Assembly: GCA_012515235.1 (NCBI GenBank)
Contig: JAAYYU010000287.1
Coordinates: forward strand, 18,667-82,666
Source of the DNA: Candidatus Anammoximicrobium sp.
GTDB taxonomy: Bacteria > Planctomycetota > Planctomycetia > Pirellulales > Pirellulaceae
DNA: 64,000 bases
Direction: 5' to 3'
A program made the translations under genes and the position numbers. Below the pieces are notes generated by a model. That model was not told the origin of the DNA. It searched no databases and saw only the letters and a program-made list of their open reading frames with translations. Below are positions 8,592 through 16,755 of the stretch, piece after piece. Each line of letters begins with the position of its first letter. The first letter of the stretch is position 1.

Positions 8592-8769
8592 CGGCGCCCG
8601 GCGAGCAGCCTTGCCTGGTTGCGCGGAGCTTCTGCGAATTCTAGCGGAACGGTTGACACGTCGCCGCACGGCAGCAAGACTTCAGTCGTGTCAAGTCATT
8701 CGTTGGACAGCGAACCTCGGCGGAACGCGCTCGGATTCGCCCCGCCGTACAGCCTCAGGAGACCCTGCG

Positions 8770-9909
8770 ATGGACAAGCCGATGGACAGACGCCAGTTCG
8801 TACGTGACGGCGCGATGCTGGTTGCGGGGGCCGCCGCCGCGAGCGCGATGACGGCGGAAGCGAAGGGCGAACCGGAGACGCGCACGATCCTGAATTACAA
8901 CCCCGACATGCGCTACCGGCAGCTGGGCAAGACGGGCCTGATACTGTCCGAGATCAGCATCGGCGGCCATTGGCGCAATCGAGGCGCTTCGTTCATCGCC
9001 TTTTCCAGCGACGAAGTGCCGGCCGACGTGGCCAAGCACCGGACCGACATGGTGAGCGCGGCGATCGACGCGGGGATGAACTATCTGGACATCACCACCG
9101 CGGCCGAATGCCTGGCGTACGGGGCGGCGTTGAAAGGCCGCCGCGACAAGATGATCGTCGGAGCCGACGATCATCGCCTGTGTCCGCGGAACCCCGCCAA
9201 TCGCACGGTCGCGGCCCAAATCAAGAATGTGGATGAGTGCCTGCGCCGGCTGAAGACCGATTACCTCGACATCTGGCGCGTGCAGGCCTGCCAGGCCGGC
9301 GGCCACACGGACGACGAGGTGGCCATGTGGATCGAGGCATATCAGAAGATCCACCAGGCGGGCAAGGCCAGACACTTCGGCATCTCGGCCCACGCGCGGC
9401 CCTGGATCCAGCACGTGGTGGAGACGTTTCCCGAGGTGGAGATAGTCATCTTTCCATGCACGGCGAAGACCCGCGAAAAGGGCCTGCCGCCGACGCCGGA
9501 AAATATCGAGGAAGGCAACATGCCTCCCGGCTGGTCCTCGGACCACAGCAAGAGCATCTTCCAGTCGGTGCGGGAGAAGAACGTGGGGCTGGTGACCATC
9601 AAGCCGTTCATCGGCGGCCAGCTCTTTCCGCCGCTGGGCAGCGACGGTCCCGCCCTGGGCGTGGGCAGCAAAGTCGAAAACGACCTGGCTCGCCTGACGC
9701 TGCAGTGCATTCTGGCCAACGAGACGATCACGGCCACCGTGCCTGGGATGGACACCGTCTATCAGGTGGAGAACGCCGCGCGGGCCTCGCGCCAGCGCGC
9801 CCTGGGCATGACTCCGCGCCAACAGGCGTGGCTGGCCGAGGTCACCGACCGGCAGTGGAACAACCTGCCGGAACACTACCGCTGGCTGCACGATTGGGAA
9901 GTCGCATGA
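8770..9909 (+). CDS. Tat-exported aldo/keto reductase-family protein with degenerate active site
   Basis: 379 residues from the ATG at 8770; AGGAG lies 8 bases upstream. MDKPMDRRQFVRDG is a twin-arginine signal. The AKR barrel begins MRYRQLGKTGLILSEISIGG. Of the usual Asp-Tyr-Lys-His tetrad, Asp (NYLDIT) and Tyr (CLAYG) are visible, but the Lys position reads IVGADD and the His position after DYLDIWRV is Gln. Catalysis by the textbook mechanism is therefore doubtful; such proteins may use another cofactor or serve as binding proteins. A strong -35-like TTGACA is at about 8653, without a convincing -10. It lies 178 bases after the isomerase-like gene and 127 before the cytochrome fusion. Confidence 0.85.
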   Translation: MDKPMDRRQFVRDGAMLVAGAAAASAMTAEAKGEPETRTILNYNPDMRYRQLGKTGLILSEISIGGHWRNRGASFIAFSSDEVPADVAKHRTDMVSAAIDAGMNYLDITTAAECLAYGAALKGRRDKMIVGADDHRLCPRNPANRTVAAQIKNVDECLRRLKTDYLDIWRVQACQAGGHTDDEVAMWIEAYQKIHQAGKARHFGISAHARPWIQHVVETFPEVEIVIFPCTAKTREKGLPPTPENIEEGNMPPGWSSDHSKSIFQSVREKNVGLVTIKPFIGGQLFPPLGSDGPALGVGSKVENDLARLTLQCILANETITATVPGMDTVYQVENAARASRQRALGMTPRQQAWLAEVTDRQWNNLPEHYRWLHDWEVA

Positions 9910-10036
9910 GCCCGCCAGCGGCAGCCGCAGAAAACTCGACCGGCGGGGCGCCGCTCGCGGTTCGCCGGACGGATCGCGCGCCGCATCACGGCCCCGCCGC
10001 GAACCAACCGACAACGAGCCGAACAAGGAGCCATTC

Positions 10037-11086
10037 ATGAGTCCTCTGTGGCGTGGCTTGCGTCATGCTTTGGCCGCGACCGGCCCTGCCTGGGCCGCGC
10101 TGCTGCTGGCGCCGCTGGTCCGCGCACCGGCCGCCGAGAGCGAACCGCCGAAGCCGGCGTCCCCGGCCGCCGACAACGGCCTGTGCTACGTTTGCCACCT
10201 GACGATGCAAACCGACGAGATCACGGTCAAGCACCTGGCCGAAGAAATCACCTGCGCGAAGTGCCACGGGAAGTCGGACGAACACATGCACGACGAGATG
10301 CTGATGACCAAGCCTGACCGGCTGTTCGGCCGCAAGCAGGTCGAGGCCATGTGCGTCGAATGTCACGACGATCCACACGCAGCGAAGCAAGCGGAGGTGA
10401 AAGCATTCCTGGAGGAATGGCACGGCCGCGACCGGCCCAACGGCCGGGCGGTCACCGCGACATCGATCTGCACCGACTGTCACGGGACCCACGTGGTGGC
10501 CAGGCAGACGTTGGCCAAGCAGGCGGAGGCCGCCGGCTGGGTGTCGCTGTTGAACGGCCGCGACCTGACGGGTTGGAAGGCTTCGCCGGACGACGGCTGG
10601 AAGGTCGACCGCGGCCGGATCGCGGCCCAGGTGCGTGCCCCGGTGGCGGCCGCCGAGTTGTGGAGCGAGGACGTGTACGCCGATTTTCTGCTCGCGGTCA
10701 CCTTCCGGCGGCAGGGGCAGGTCAAGGCCGGCATTTGGCTCCGCGGCCAACCGGCTGCGCCCGGACTCCGTGTGGAGATCGTCGCCGGAGGCAAACCGCC
10801 GCTGACTGGCAGCGTCTCCGTGTCCGGCCAGGTCCTGGCCCTAGTCAACCTCCGCGAAGATTTGCTGGATGACGAAGGCTGGAACACGCTGGCCATCGAA
10901 GCCCGCGGCGGGCGGATCACGGTCCGGCTGAACGACGCGGAAATCGGCGCGGTCGTCCACGACGGACCCGCCGAAGGCCGCCTTGGCTTGCACGCCGAGG
11001 GGCACGGCGAGTTCGTGGTCCGCGAGATTCTGGTTCAGCGGCTCGGATCCGCGCCGGCGGCGCCTGCAGGCCGCGTCACGGATTGA
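10037..11086 (+). CDS. Tetraheme cytochrome c fused to a DUF1080 domain
   Basis: 349 residues with an N-terminal signal peptide (about 1-35). Residues 45-160 hold four CxxCH heme sites: CYVCH, CAKCH, CVECH and CTDCH. From about residue 178 the protein becomes DUF1080: WVSLLNGRDLTGWKASPDDGWKV, then AGIWLRGQ and a final GEFVVREILVQRL strand. Such domains bind or hydrolyse 3-keto-glycosides. The fusion physically couples a multiheme electron carrier to a sugar-derivative domain in the periplasm, suggesting that sugar oxidation nearby feeds electrons to cytochromes. It ends the plus-strand sugar group and overlaps the 3' end of the convergent HEAT-like gene by 11 bases. Confidence 0.88.
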   Translation: MSPLWRGLRHALAATGPAWAALLLAPLVRAPAAESEPPKPASPAADNGLCYVCHLTMQTDEITVKHLAEEITCAKCHGKSDEHMHDEMLMTKPDRLFGRKQVEAMCVECHDDPHAAKQAEVKAFLEEWHGRDRPNGRAVTATSICTDCHGTHVVARQTLAKQAEAAGWVSLLNGRDLTGWKASPDDGWKVDRGRIAAQVRAPVAAAELWSEDVYADFLLAVTFRRQGQVKAGIWLRGQPAAPGLRVEIVAGGKPPLTGSVSVSGQVLALVNLREDLLDDEGWNTLAIEARGGRITVRLNDAEIGAVVHDGPAEGRLGLHAEGHGEFVVREILVQRLGSAPAAPAGRVTD

Positions 11087-12632
11087 ACGCCCGCAGCAGC
11101 TTGCGGCCTTTGTAAATGCAGTAGGCCACGTCCGGGTCGATCGGCCGGGGGCTGCCGCGGCGAGGCCACCACAGGCATTGCTGTTGGTCCGCTACGGCCA
11201 CGCCGGGCCGGCCCTGGCACATGGCCGTCGCCACCAGGGCCTTGTCGCCGAAGAAGAATCCCAGCGTGTGCGGTTGGATGGCGTCGTAGCCGGCCTCCCG
11301 CAACCGCCGTTCCAGACGCAGCACCTCGACGCGCTGCTGGTCGGACAGCCCGTCCACCGCCAGCTGGTACACGTCCTCGTGCTCCGCTTGCCAGCCGGCG
11401 AACGCCGCGTAGATGTCGTCGGGGGGCAGATCGGCCAAATCGGCGGCGAAGGTATGGGCCAGCGGACCCGCGATGCCGATGTTGCTGAACGTCGCCTCGC
11501 CAAATTCGTAGACGAAGCGGAACAGAAAGCAGTCCACGGGCTCGTCGTAACCGGGCCAGGCTTGGCACCGCGCATCGACCAGTTCACAGCGACTGGGCGG
11601 CACGCCCATTTGCGAGGGCTGGGCGAGCCACAAAGCCAGGTCGGCCTCGGCCTTCGCCTGGTCCGTCTTGTACTGGTCGTCGACCTGATCCAGGATGCCC
11701 AGTTCCTCGGCGTAGGCCAGGACGCGGAGCCGGGTGACGGGCTCCTGGGCCAGTTGGACCAACGTCTCCCGGCCGGCCTGTTCGCCCAGCCTGGCCAGGG
11801 CCGCCGCCGCTTCGGCGCGCAGCCGCCGATGGCTCAGTTCCATCGCCTGGTACAGCTTGCCCACGGCGGACTTGTCGCCGATCAAGGCCAGGGCGTCGCA
11901 CAACGAGATGGCCAGCGAGACCCCCTCTTTCACCTGGCGGCTGACCGCTTCCACGTCCCGGTCGGCGGCGGGCGGCGACGTTTCGATTCGGCTCAACCGG
12001 CTGACCAACCCGGCGAGCAGCAGGGCGATCTCCGGCGCTCTTCCCGCCGCCGGATGCTGCGCGACGAGTCGCTCGCGCGTCACGAAATTGGATAAATCCA
12101 GGATCGCCGCGGCCAGGCTGACGTGTTTCAGGCCGTCCAGCAAGACCGGGAACACCAGCGCCGGGTCGTAGTCCCGATGCTGGAACAGCGGGCCGAAGAC
12201 CGCCGCGACCAACGTCGGGTCGCCGGGCGGGTCGACGACGATCAGTTCTGCAAAGGCCGCCAGGGCCCACGGCGTCCGCGCCCCGGTCAGCAAGCACAGC
12301 AGGTGCGCCCGCGCGGCGCTCGGCGGACCCAACTGACGGTACGCGGCCGCCGCCTGCTTCAACACGGCGTCGTCCAACGGCAGCGGCGCCGCGCCTTCCG
12401 CTGCGCCGCGCTGGCGGGCCAGCACCTGGCGGAACACTGCCGCCAGAAACACGTCCTGGAGCTTGCTCAGCTCCGGCGGACGGTCCGCGATTTCCGTCAG
12501 CACCTGCTGGATTTCGTCCGCGTCGGCGTGCCGAATCCAGACGATGCGCCGCAAGGCCGCTTCGCGCTGCGGCGCGTCCAACTCCGCGATCCGATCCAGG
12601 TGGGCCAACAAGTCGGCTGCACGCTCACTCAA
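11076..12632 (-). CDS. HEAT-repeat-like hypothetical protein
   Basis: 518 residues, Ala/Leu-rich and helical through most of its length, with repeated ALARLGEQAGRETLVQLAQ-type helices that look like HEAT repeats (about residues 240-300). The last 150 residues change character (FRFVYEFGEATFSNIGIAGP, LGFFFGDKALVATAMCQG, AYCIYKGRKLLRAF) and look like a separate globular domain. No signal peptide or membrane segment is evident, so a cytoplasmic role is likely. I know no function; scaffold or armadillo-type binding is the generic expectation. It is divergent from a small ORF across a spacer holding an operator-like dyad. Confidence 0.8.
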   Translation of the reverse strand: MSERAADLLAHLDRIAELDAPQREAALRRIVWIRHADADEIQQVLTEIADRPPELSKLQDVFLAAVFRQVLARQRGAAEGAAPLPLDDAVLKQAAAAYRQLGPPSAARAHLLCLLTGARTPWALAAFAELIVVDPPGDPTLVAAVFGPLFQHRDYDPALVFPVLLDGLKHVSLAAAILDLSNFVTRERLVAQHPAAGRAPEIALLLAGLVSRLSRIETSPPAADRDVEAVSRQVKEGVSLAISLCDALALIGDKSAVGKLYQAMELSHRRLRAEAAAALARLGEQAGRETLVQLAQEPVTRLRVLAYAEELGILDQVDDQYKTDQAKAEADLALWLAQPSQMGVPPSRCELVDARCQAWPGYDEPVDCFLFRFVYEFGEATFSNIGIAGPLAHTFAADLADLPPDDIYAAFAGWQAEHEDVYQLAVDGLSDQQRVEVLRLERRLREAGYDAIQPHTLGFFFGDKALVATAMCQGRPGVAVADQQQCLWWPRRGSPRPIDPDVAYCIYKGRKLLRAFNP

Positions 12633-12788
12633 GGTCGTGACTCCTTGACGCCTGAAGCGATGGGCGCGCGCTCAGAAGTCTCTCCACGGGCAGACGTCCG
12701 GCTTCTTCTTGAAAAGCGGAAGTCCCTCTTGTGGGACGGTCGGCGAGCGAACCATCGTTACCGTATTTCCGGTCCTTGTGACGAAACC

Positions 12789-12808
12789 TATACTGTCACT
12801 GAGACAGT
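12789..12808 (+). promoter_or_regulatory. TATACT box overlapping an ACTGTC-N5-GACAGT dyad
   Basis: TATACT (12789-12794) overlaps ACTGTCACTGAGACAGT (12792-12808), a dyad with 6-base arms. It lies 42 bases before the ATG of the small gene at 12850 and 160 bases from the divergent HEAT-like gene. A repressor site over a -10 box is a reasonable reading, but no matching -35 element is clear. Confidence 0.35.
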
Positions 12809-12849
12809 TATAACGCAACTGGATTCGGAGTGTGAGGAGACTTCCGCGG

Positions 12850-13074
12850 ATGCCCGACAAATTCGATCTTTACCGGGAAGCACTGGTCGTCGAGGCCAAC
12901 ACCGTTTGGCCGGAAGATTACCGGGACTTGGATGCGGGCGAAAAACGTCGGATCGAAGAGGCGTTGCACGCCGACCCGAAAAGCTGCGTCCAACTGGATT
13001 ACCTCCGCCTCCACACGGGCTTCTGCCGCCAAATCACCGTCACGGCGGATGACGTCCAGCGGATCCGAGGATAG
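12850..13074 (+). CDS. Small conserved-looking hypothetical protein, 74 aa
   Basis: The ATG at 12850 is preceded by TGAGGAG, which favours it over an in-frame start 18 bases upstream. The protein is acidic-basic mixed and helical (MPDKFDLYREALVVEANTVW, then KRRIEEALHADPKSCVQLDY and RLHTGFCRQI). No membrane segment or signal is present. The ending TVTADDVQRIRG resembles a small helical DNA- or protein-binding module, but I recognise no family. It has its own candidate promoter dyad and is monocistronic, converging with the zinc-ribbon gene. Confidence 0.65.
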   Translation: MPDKFDLYREALVVEANTVWPEDYRDLDAGEKRRIEEALHADPKSCVQLDYLRLHTGFCRQITVTADDVQRIRG

Positions 13075-13113
13075 CCCCTCTGACCCGGCGCACGCTGGCC
13101 CAGGAAACGCAAA

Positions 13114-13578
13114 CTACCGCCGGCATTCGGGGCAATAGACCCGGTAGCCCGCCAGGCCATCCCCGGACCGCAACCGCAGCTGCCGGACGGCGCCGCATCG
13201 CGGACAGTAGTCGACGGGCTGGGCGGCGACCCCGCGCTCGCTCAGTTGCTGGCACGCCACGCACAGCGTGACGTTGGGCAGCATCCGCACCCGCTCCTCC
13301 GGGATCGTCTGGCCGCAGGCTGCGCAACGCCGGCCTCCGCCCCAGGCTTCGTCGTCCCCGTCGTTCTCGGCGGGAGAGACGCGCAGGCCGATTTGGCGAC
13401 ACTGCTCGCACGGCAGACGGCTGGCGGCGGACCGAAACAGTTCCACGACCAGATCCCCGTCGGGTTCCTTTTCGCGGCGCAGCATGCCCAGCGTCCGCAG
13501 ACGGAGCAACATCTCTTGCGGCCCGCACACCGCGGCTGCGCCGCACCGCGGGCAAACCCAACGCATTCGGGTGTTCAT
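13114..13578 (-). CDS. Multi-zinc-ribbon protein with DksA/TraR-like finger
   Basis: 154 residues. The N-terminus has CPRCG and the next pair is CEQC. The middle shows the DksA/TraR-type finger CAACG-x-TIPEERVRMLPNVTLCVAC, and the C-terminus has CPRCGAVRQL and CPECRR. That is at least three separate zinc-binding units. The start ATG overlaps the stop of the rRNA-methyltransferase-like gene (ATGA), so translation is coupled and both products are probably needed together. The long acidic helical N-terminus of true DksA is missing, which argues against a transcription factor that enters the polymerase channel. A role in RNA or ribosome biology is inferred from the coupling only. Confidence 0.8.
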   Translation of the reverse strand: MNTRMRWVCPRCGAAAVCGPQEMLLRLRTLGMLRREKEPDGDLVVELFRSAASRLPCEQCRQIGLRVSPAENDGDDEAWGGGRRCAACGQTIPEERVRMLPNVTLCVACQQLSERGVAAQPVDYCPRCGAVRQLRLRSGDGLAGYRVYCPECRR

Positions 13579-14714
13579 GGTTCCAAGGGATGATCCATCC
13601 TCTGCCGCGGCGTGCCGGTTCGCCGCGTTCGCTGCCGCGGCGCCGGCGGTCTTCTCAGGCTGCGCGTCCGCAGCGCGACGACGCAGATCTCCTGCCGGTT
13701 GAACGCCAACTGGCGGGCATTTACGTAGTGGTAGCCCCAGTCGCGAATCCGCTGCAGGTACTCCGGAATGGCCTCCGCGAGTTCCCAGTCGGGCATTTTC
13801 AGGGTCAGCAGCAGACCGCGGATTCGGACCTGGGGATTGCTCACAATGGTCTCGACCGTGTCCAGCGTGTGCTGGGGCGCGACGTTCGTATCGACGGTCA
13901 GCCAGCGAAAGGCGCGGAACTCGCGGCGTTTCAGCGACACGGGGCGGGCGCGGACCTGGGTAAAGTTGGGGTGCTCCAGGACGGCCGGATCCATTTCGGC
14001 CGGATCGATCCCCGTGACCCGCAGGCCGCGTTCCAGGAGCACCTGGCAGGAGCCGCCCGGCGCGCTGCCGATCTCGACACAACGGTCGCCCGGCGCGACG
14101 GGCAAGCGCGACCACAGCAGCGCTTCGGACATCTTCAGGTAGCCGCGCGAGACCGCCTCGGCAGGCCAGGCGATCTTCGGCACGCCGCCCGGCCAGCGCG
14201 AGGGCATGGCCGCAGCGCGGTGATAGCCGATCCACCATTGATCCGGCTCGACCAGCACGCAGTCCAGCACGCGCTGGCCCGACCGGGCCACGCGATTCAC
14301 CGGCAACGGGCGCCGCGCCGACTCGGCCGGCCTCCCCGCGGCAATGATCTGTCCGACTTCCTCGGCCAGCGGCGTCAGGCCCGGCTCGAAGCCCGCCTCG
14401 CCCGGCATCGCCGCATCGCGCTGCCAGACATGCACGTGGTCGAGACGCAAATCGCCCGCCAACTGCCACAGGGACGCCGCCATGCGCTGGGCCGTGTCCC
14501 CCTGGACGTTGCCCAGCGACAAGCCGTGCGTGCGGGCGAACACGCACCGCAACTCGGCATCCTCGGCCAGCGGTTCCTCGTCCGGCACCTTGAACGTCAC
14601 GAAGCCCGGCCGCGAATAGGCGAAACGCAGCGCCGGGTGCTCGCGGGCCACCTCCTGCTTGAGCACGGTTTCCGCACCGCGCTGGCAGACGATGAAGAGA
14701 AAATGAGGGTCCAT
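13575..14714 (-). CDS. RlmM-like 2'-O-ribose rRNA methyltransferase (FtsJ fold)
   Basis: 379 residues. The N-terminal 160 residues resemble the THUMP-like half of RlmM. The SAM-binding loop is VEIGSAPGGSCQVLLERG at about residue 240, followed by VTGIDPAEMDP, the RlmM order. A later WLTVDTNVAP and LLLTLKMPDW carry the expected Asp and Lys positions of the FtsJ catalytic set. RlmM methylates 23S rRNA C2498 in E. coli; this family is best known from Proteobacteria, so the exact target here is uncertain. The gene sits after recJ (67-base gap) and is translationally coupled to the zinc-ribbon gene. The C-terminal 25 residues are Arg/Pro-rich and probably disordered. Confidence 0.85.
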   Translation of the reverse strand: MDPHFLFIVCQRGAETVLKQEVAREHPALRFAYSRPGFVTFKVPDEEPLAEDAELRCVFARTHGLSLGNVQGDTAQRMAASLWQLAGDLRLDHVHVWQRDAAMPGEAGFEPGLTPLAEEVGQIIAAGRPAESARRPLPVNRVARSGQRVLDCVLVEPDQWWIGYHRAAAMPSRWPGGVPKIAWPAEAVSRGYLKMSEALLWSRLPVAPGDRCVEIGSAPGGSCQVLLERGLRVTGIDPAEMDPAVLEHPNFTQVRARPVSLKRREFRAFRWLTVDTNVAPQHTLDTVETIVSNPQVRIRGLLLTLKMPDWELAEAIPEYLQRIRDWGYHYVNARQLAFNRQEICVVALRTRSLRRPPAPRQRTRRTGTPRQRMDHPLEP

Positions 14715-14781
14715 AGGGCACGTTTCCGTTTCGCCGCGTCGGTCCGCGTGAGGGTTCGTCGGGGGGGGCGCCGCGGGAAGT

Positions 14782-16551
14782 TCAGGTTCCCGCCAACGCT
14801 GGGAGCCGGGACACGCGCCAGTCGACCAGGTGCATTTCCACGCTGCGGCGCCCGTTAAATTCGTTGATCACCGGACGGAAAGCCACGTCCAACGGCGCTG
14901 CCAGGCTCGCCAACTCCTCGGCCACTTCGCCCCGCCCGAAAGCGACGCCGCGGACAGTGACGCCGTGTTGCCGCACGCGGACCGCCAGATGCCGCTCGCC
15001 ATTGCCCATCCGCCGCGGCGAGCCGGCCAACGTGACGCCGCTGGCGCACAGAATGGGACGCGGATTGCTGTGGCCGAAGGGGGCCAACTGCTCGATCTGC
15101 TCAACGGTCTTCAGAGTCAACTGGCCGAGCGTGGCTTCGGCGTCAATCTGGACTTCCGCAACACGATCCTCTTGGGACATCTCGCCGGAGACGTACTCGC
15201 AGAAATCGGCGCGGAAGGCATCCAGCTTCGATTCCTCGATCTTCAACCCGGCCGCCGCCGCATGGCCGCCGTGCGACAGCAGATGCTGGCTGCAGGCGGC
15301 CAGCGCCTGGTGCAGATTCAACCGCCCAACGGATCGCGCCGAACCGATGCCGGGTTTGATGCCCAAGTGGTCCCAGGAGATCATCACCACCGGCCGATGG
15401 TACTTTTCGGCCAACCGGCCTGCCACGATGCCGATCACGCCGGGGTGCCAGTCGACGCCCGCCAGGACCAGCGCCGCTTCCGTCTCCGGATCGAACTGCT
15501 CTTTGAGCTGCTTGTGCGCGGCCAGATAGACGCTGCGTTCCAGCGTGTCCCGGCTCTTGTTCAACTCGTGGATGTACTCCGCCAGGCGAAGCGCCCGTTC
15601 CGCGGATTCGGTCGTAATCAACTCGACCCCCAGCGACGCCTGCCCCAGGCGCCCGGCGGCGTTCAATCGCGGGGCCAGCGTAAAGCCGATATCCTCGGCG
15701 CTCAACTGCGGCTTCCGGTCCAATCCGGTCACGCGGAGCAAGGCGGCGATTCCGGGCAGGGGGCGCTGACGCAGACTCACCAAGCCGTGCCGGACCAGGA
15801 TCCGATTCTCGTCCAACAGCGGGACCACGTCGGCCACGGTTCCCACGGCTGCCAAGCCGATGGCGGCAAGCAAAAAGTCGCGCATCGCCGGCTTGACTCG
15901 CTTGGCCTCGCTGGCCCGCTGGCACAGCGCCCACGCGAGCTTGAAGGCGACCCCCGCTCCACACAAACCGCCGAACGGATACGTGCTGCCGGGCAGTCGT
16001 GGATGAACGATGGCCGCCGCCGCAGGCAGCAGGCCGTCATCGCGCAGCTCGTGATGATCCGTGACGATCAGTTCCAGCCCCAACTGGCGCGCGGTCTCGG
16101 CCGCGGCAACGCTGCCAATTCCGCAATCGACGGAAACCACCACGGAGGCGCCTTGCGAGGCCAGCTTGCCCAACGACTCGTCGTTCAAGCCGTAGCCTTC
16201 TTCCAGCCGATTGGGCACGTGATACCCGACGTTCGCACCCAGCAAACGCAGGCAACAGACCAGCAAGCCCGTCGCCGTCATGCCGTCGGCGTCATAGTCT
16301 CCGTAAACCACGATCCGCCGTTTCTGCTGGAGAGCCGCGTGGAGGCGATCGACGGCCGCCGTCAGACCGGGCAGCAAGTCCGGCTCGCGCAGTCCGGTGA
16401 GCTGGGCGTCCAGGAAGATACCAGCCTGCTGGGGATTGCAGATGCCGCGGGCCAGCAGCAATTTGGCGACAACCGGAGACACCCCCGCCGCTCGTTCCAG
16501 GGCCGTGATCCGAGCTTCGTCGTGCGGTCGTATCCGCCAGCGTCTTTCCAT
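14782..16551 (-). CDS. recJ: Single-stranded-DNA-specific exonuclease RecJ
   Basis: 589 residues, a normal RecJ length. DHH-family motifs are in order: VVYGDYDADGMTATGLL (about residue 80), VVVSVDCGIG, IVTDHHELRDDGL, AAIVHPR, then FTLAPRLNAAGRLG, and in the DHHA1 part GVIGIVAGRLAEKY and LSHGGHAAAAGLKIEESKLD. The C-terminal OB-fold segment includes LAPFGHSNPRP. It degrades ssDNA 5'-3' in recombination and mismatch or base-excision repair, in the cytoplasm. It starts 33 bases after rpmG and is followed by the rlmM-like gene, probably one transcript. Confidence 0.96.
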   Translation of the reverse strand: MERRWRIRPHDEARITALERAAGVSPVVAKLLLARGICNPQQAGIFLDAQLTGLREPDLLPGLTAAVDRLHAALQQKRRIVVYGDYDADGMTATGLLVCCLRLLGANVGYHVPNRLEEGYGLNDESLGKLASQGASVVVSVDCGIGSVAAAETARQLGLELIVTDHHELRDDGLLPAAAAIVHPRLPGSTYPFGGLCGAGVAFKLAWALCQRASEAKRVKPAMRDFLLAAIGLAAVGTVADVVPLLDENRILVRHGLVSLRQRPLPGIAALLRVTGLDRKPQLSAEDIGFTLAPRLNAAGRLGQASLGVELITTESAERALRLAEYIHELNKSRDTLERSVYLAAHKQLKEQFDPETEAALVLAGVDWHPGVIGIVAGRLAEKYHRPVVMISWDHLGIKPGIGSARSVGRLNLHQALAACSQHLLSHGGHAAAAGLKIEESKLDAFRADFCEYVSGEMSQEDRVAEVQIDAEATLGQLTLKTVEQIEQLAPFGHSNPRPILCASGVTLAGSPRRMGNGERHLAVRVRQHGVTVRGVAFGRGEVAEELASLAAPLDVAFRPVINEFNGRRSVEMHLVDWRVSRLPALAGT

Positions 16552-16584
16552 GACCCTCGTGCTCCTGCGGGCCGTCGCGTGGGG

Positions 16585-16755
16585 CTACTTCTTCTTCTCG
16601 GCGTGGACCGTGTGGCGGCGCAGCCGCGGGCAGTACTTCTTCAGCTTCAGCTTCTCGCCCCCCGGCTTGCGGCGAAGCGCGTAGTTGTACTCGCCGGATT
16701 CTTCGCACACCAGAAAAACGACTTCTGCTTTCTTCCCCTTACCCTTCTTGCCCAT
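16585..16755 (-). CDS. rpmG: 50S ribosomal protein L33
   Basis: A 56-residue protein, rich in Lys, starting MGKKGKGKKAEVVFLVCEE. The L33 core is clear: SGEYNYALRRKPGG, KLKLKKYCPRLRRHTVHAEK. L33 proteins have either two CxxC pairs (zinc form) or none; here one Cys remains of each pair (CEES and CPRL), so the zinc site is half lost. AGGTGA precedes the ATG. It heads the run rpmG-recJ-rlmM-like-zinc ribbon. Confidence 0.93.
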   Translation of the reverse strand: MGKKGKGKKAEVVFLVCEESGEYNYALRRKPGGEKLKLKKYCPRLRRHTVHAEKKK

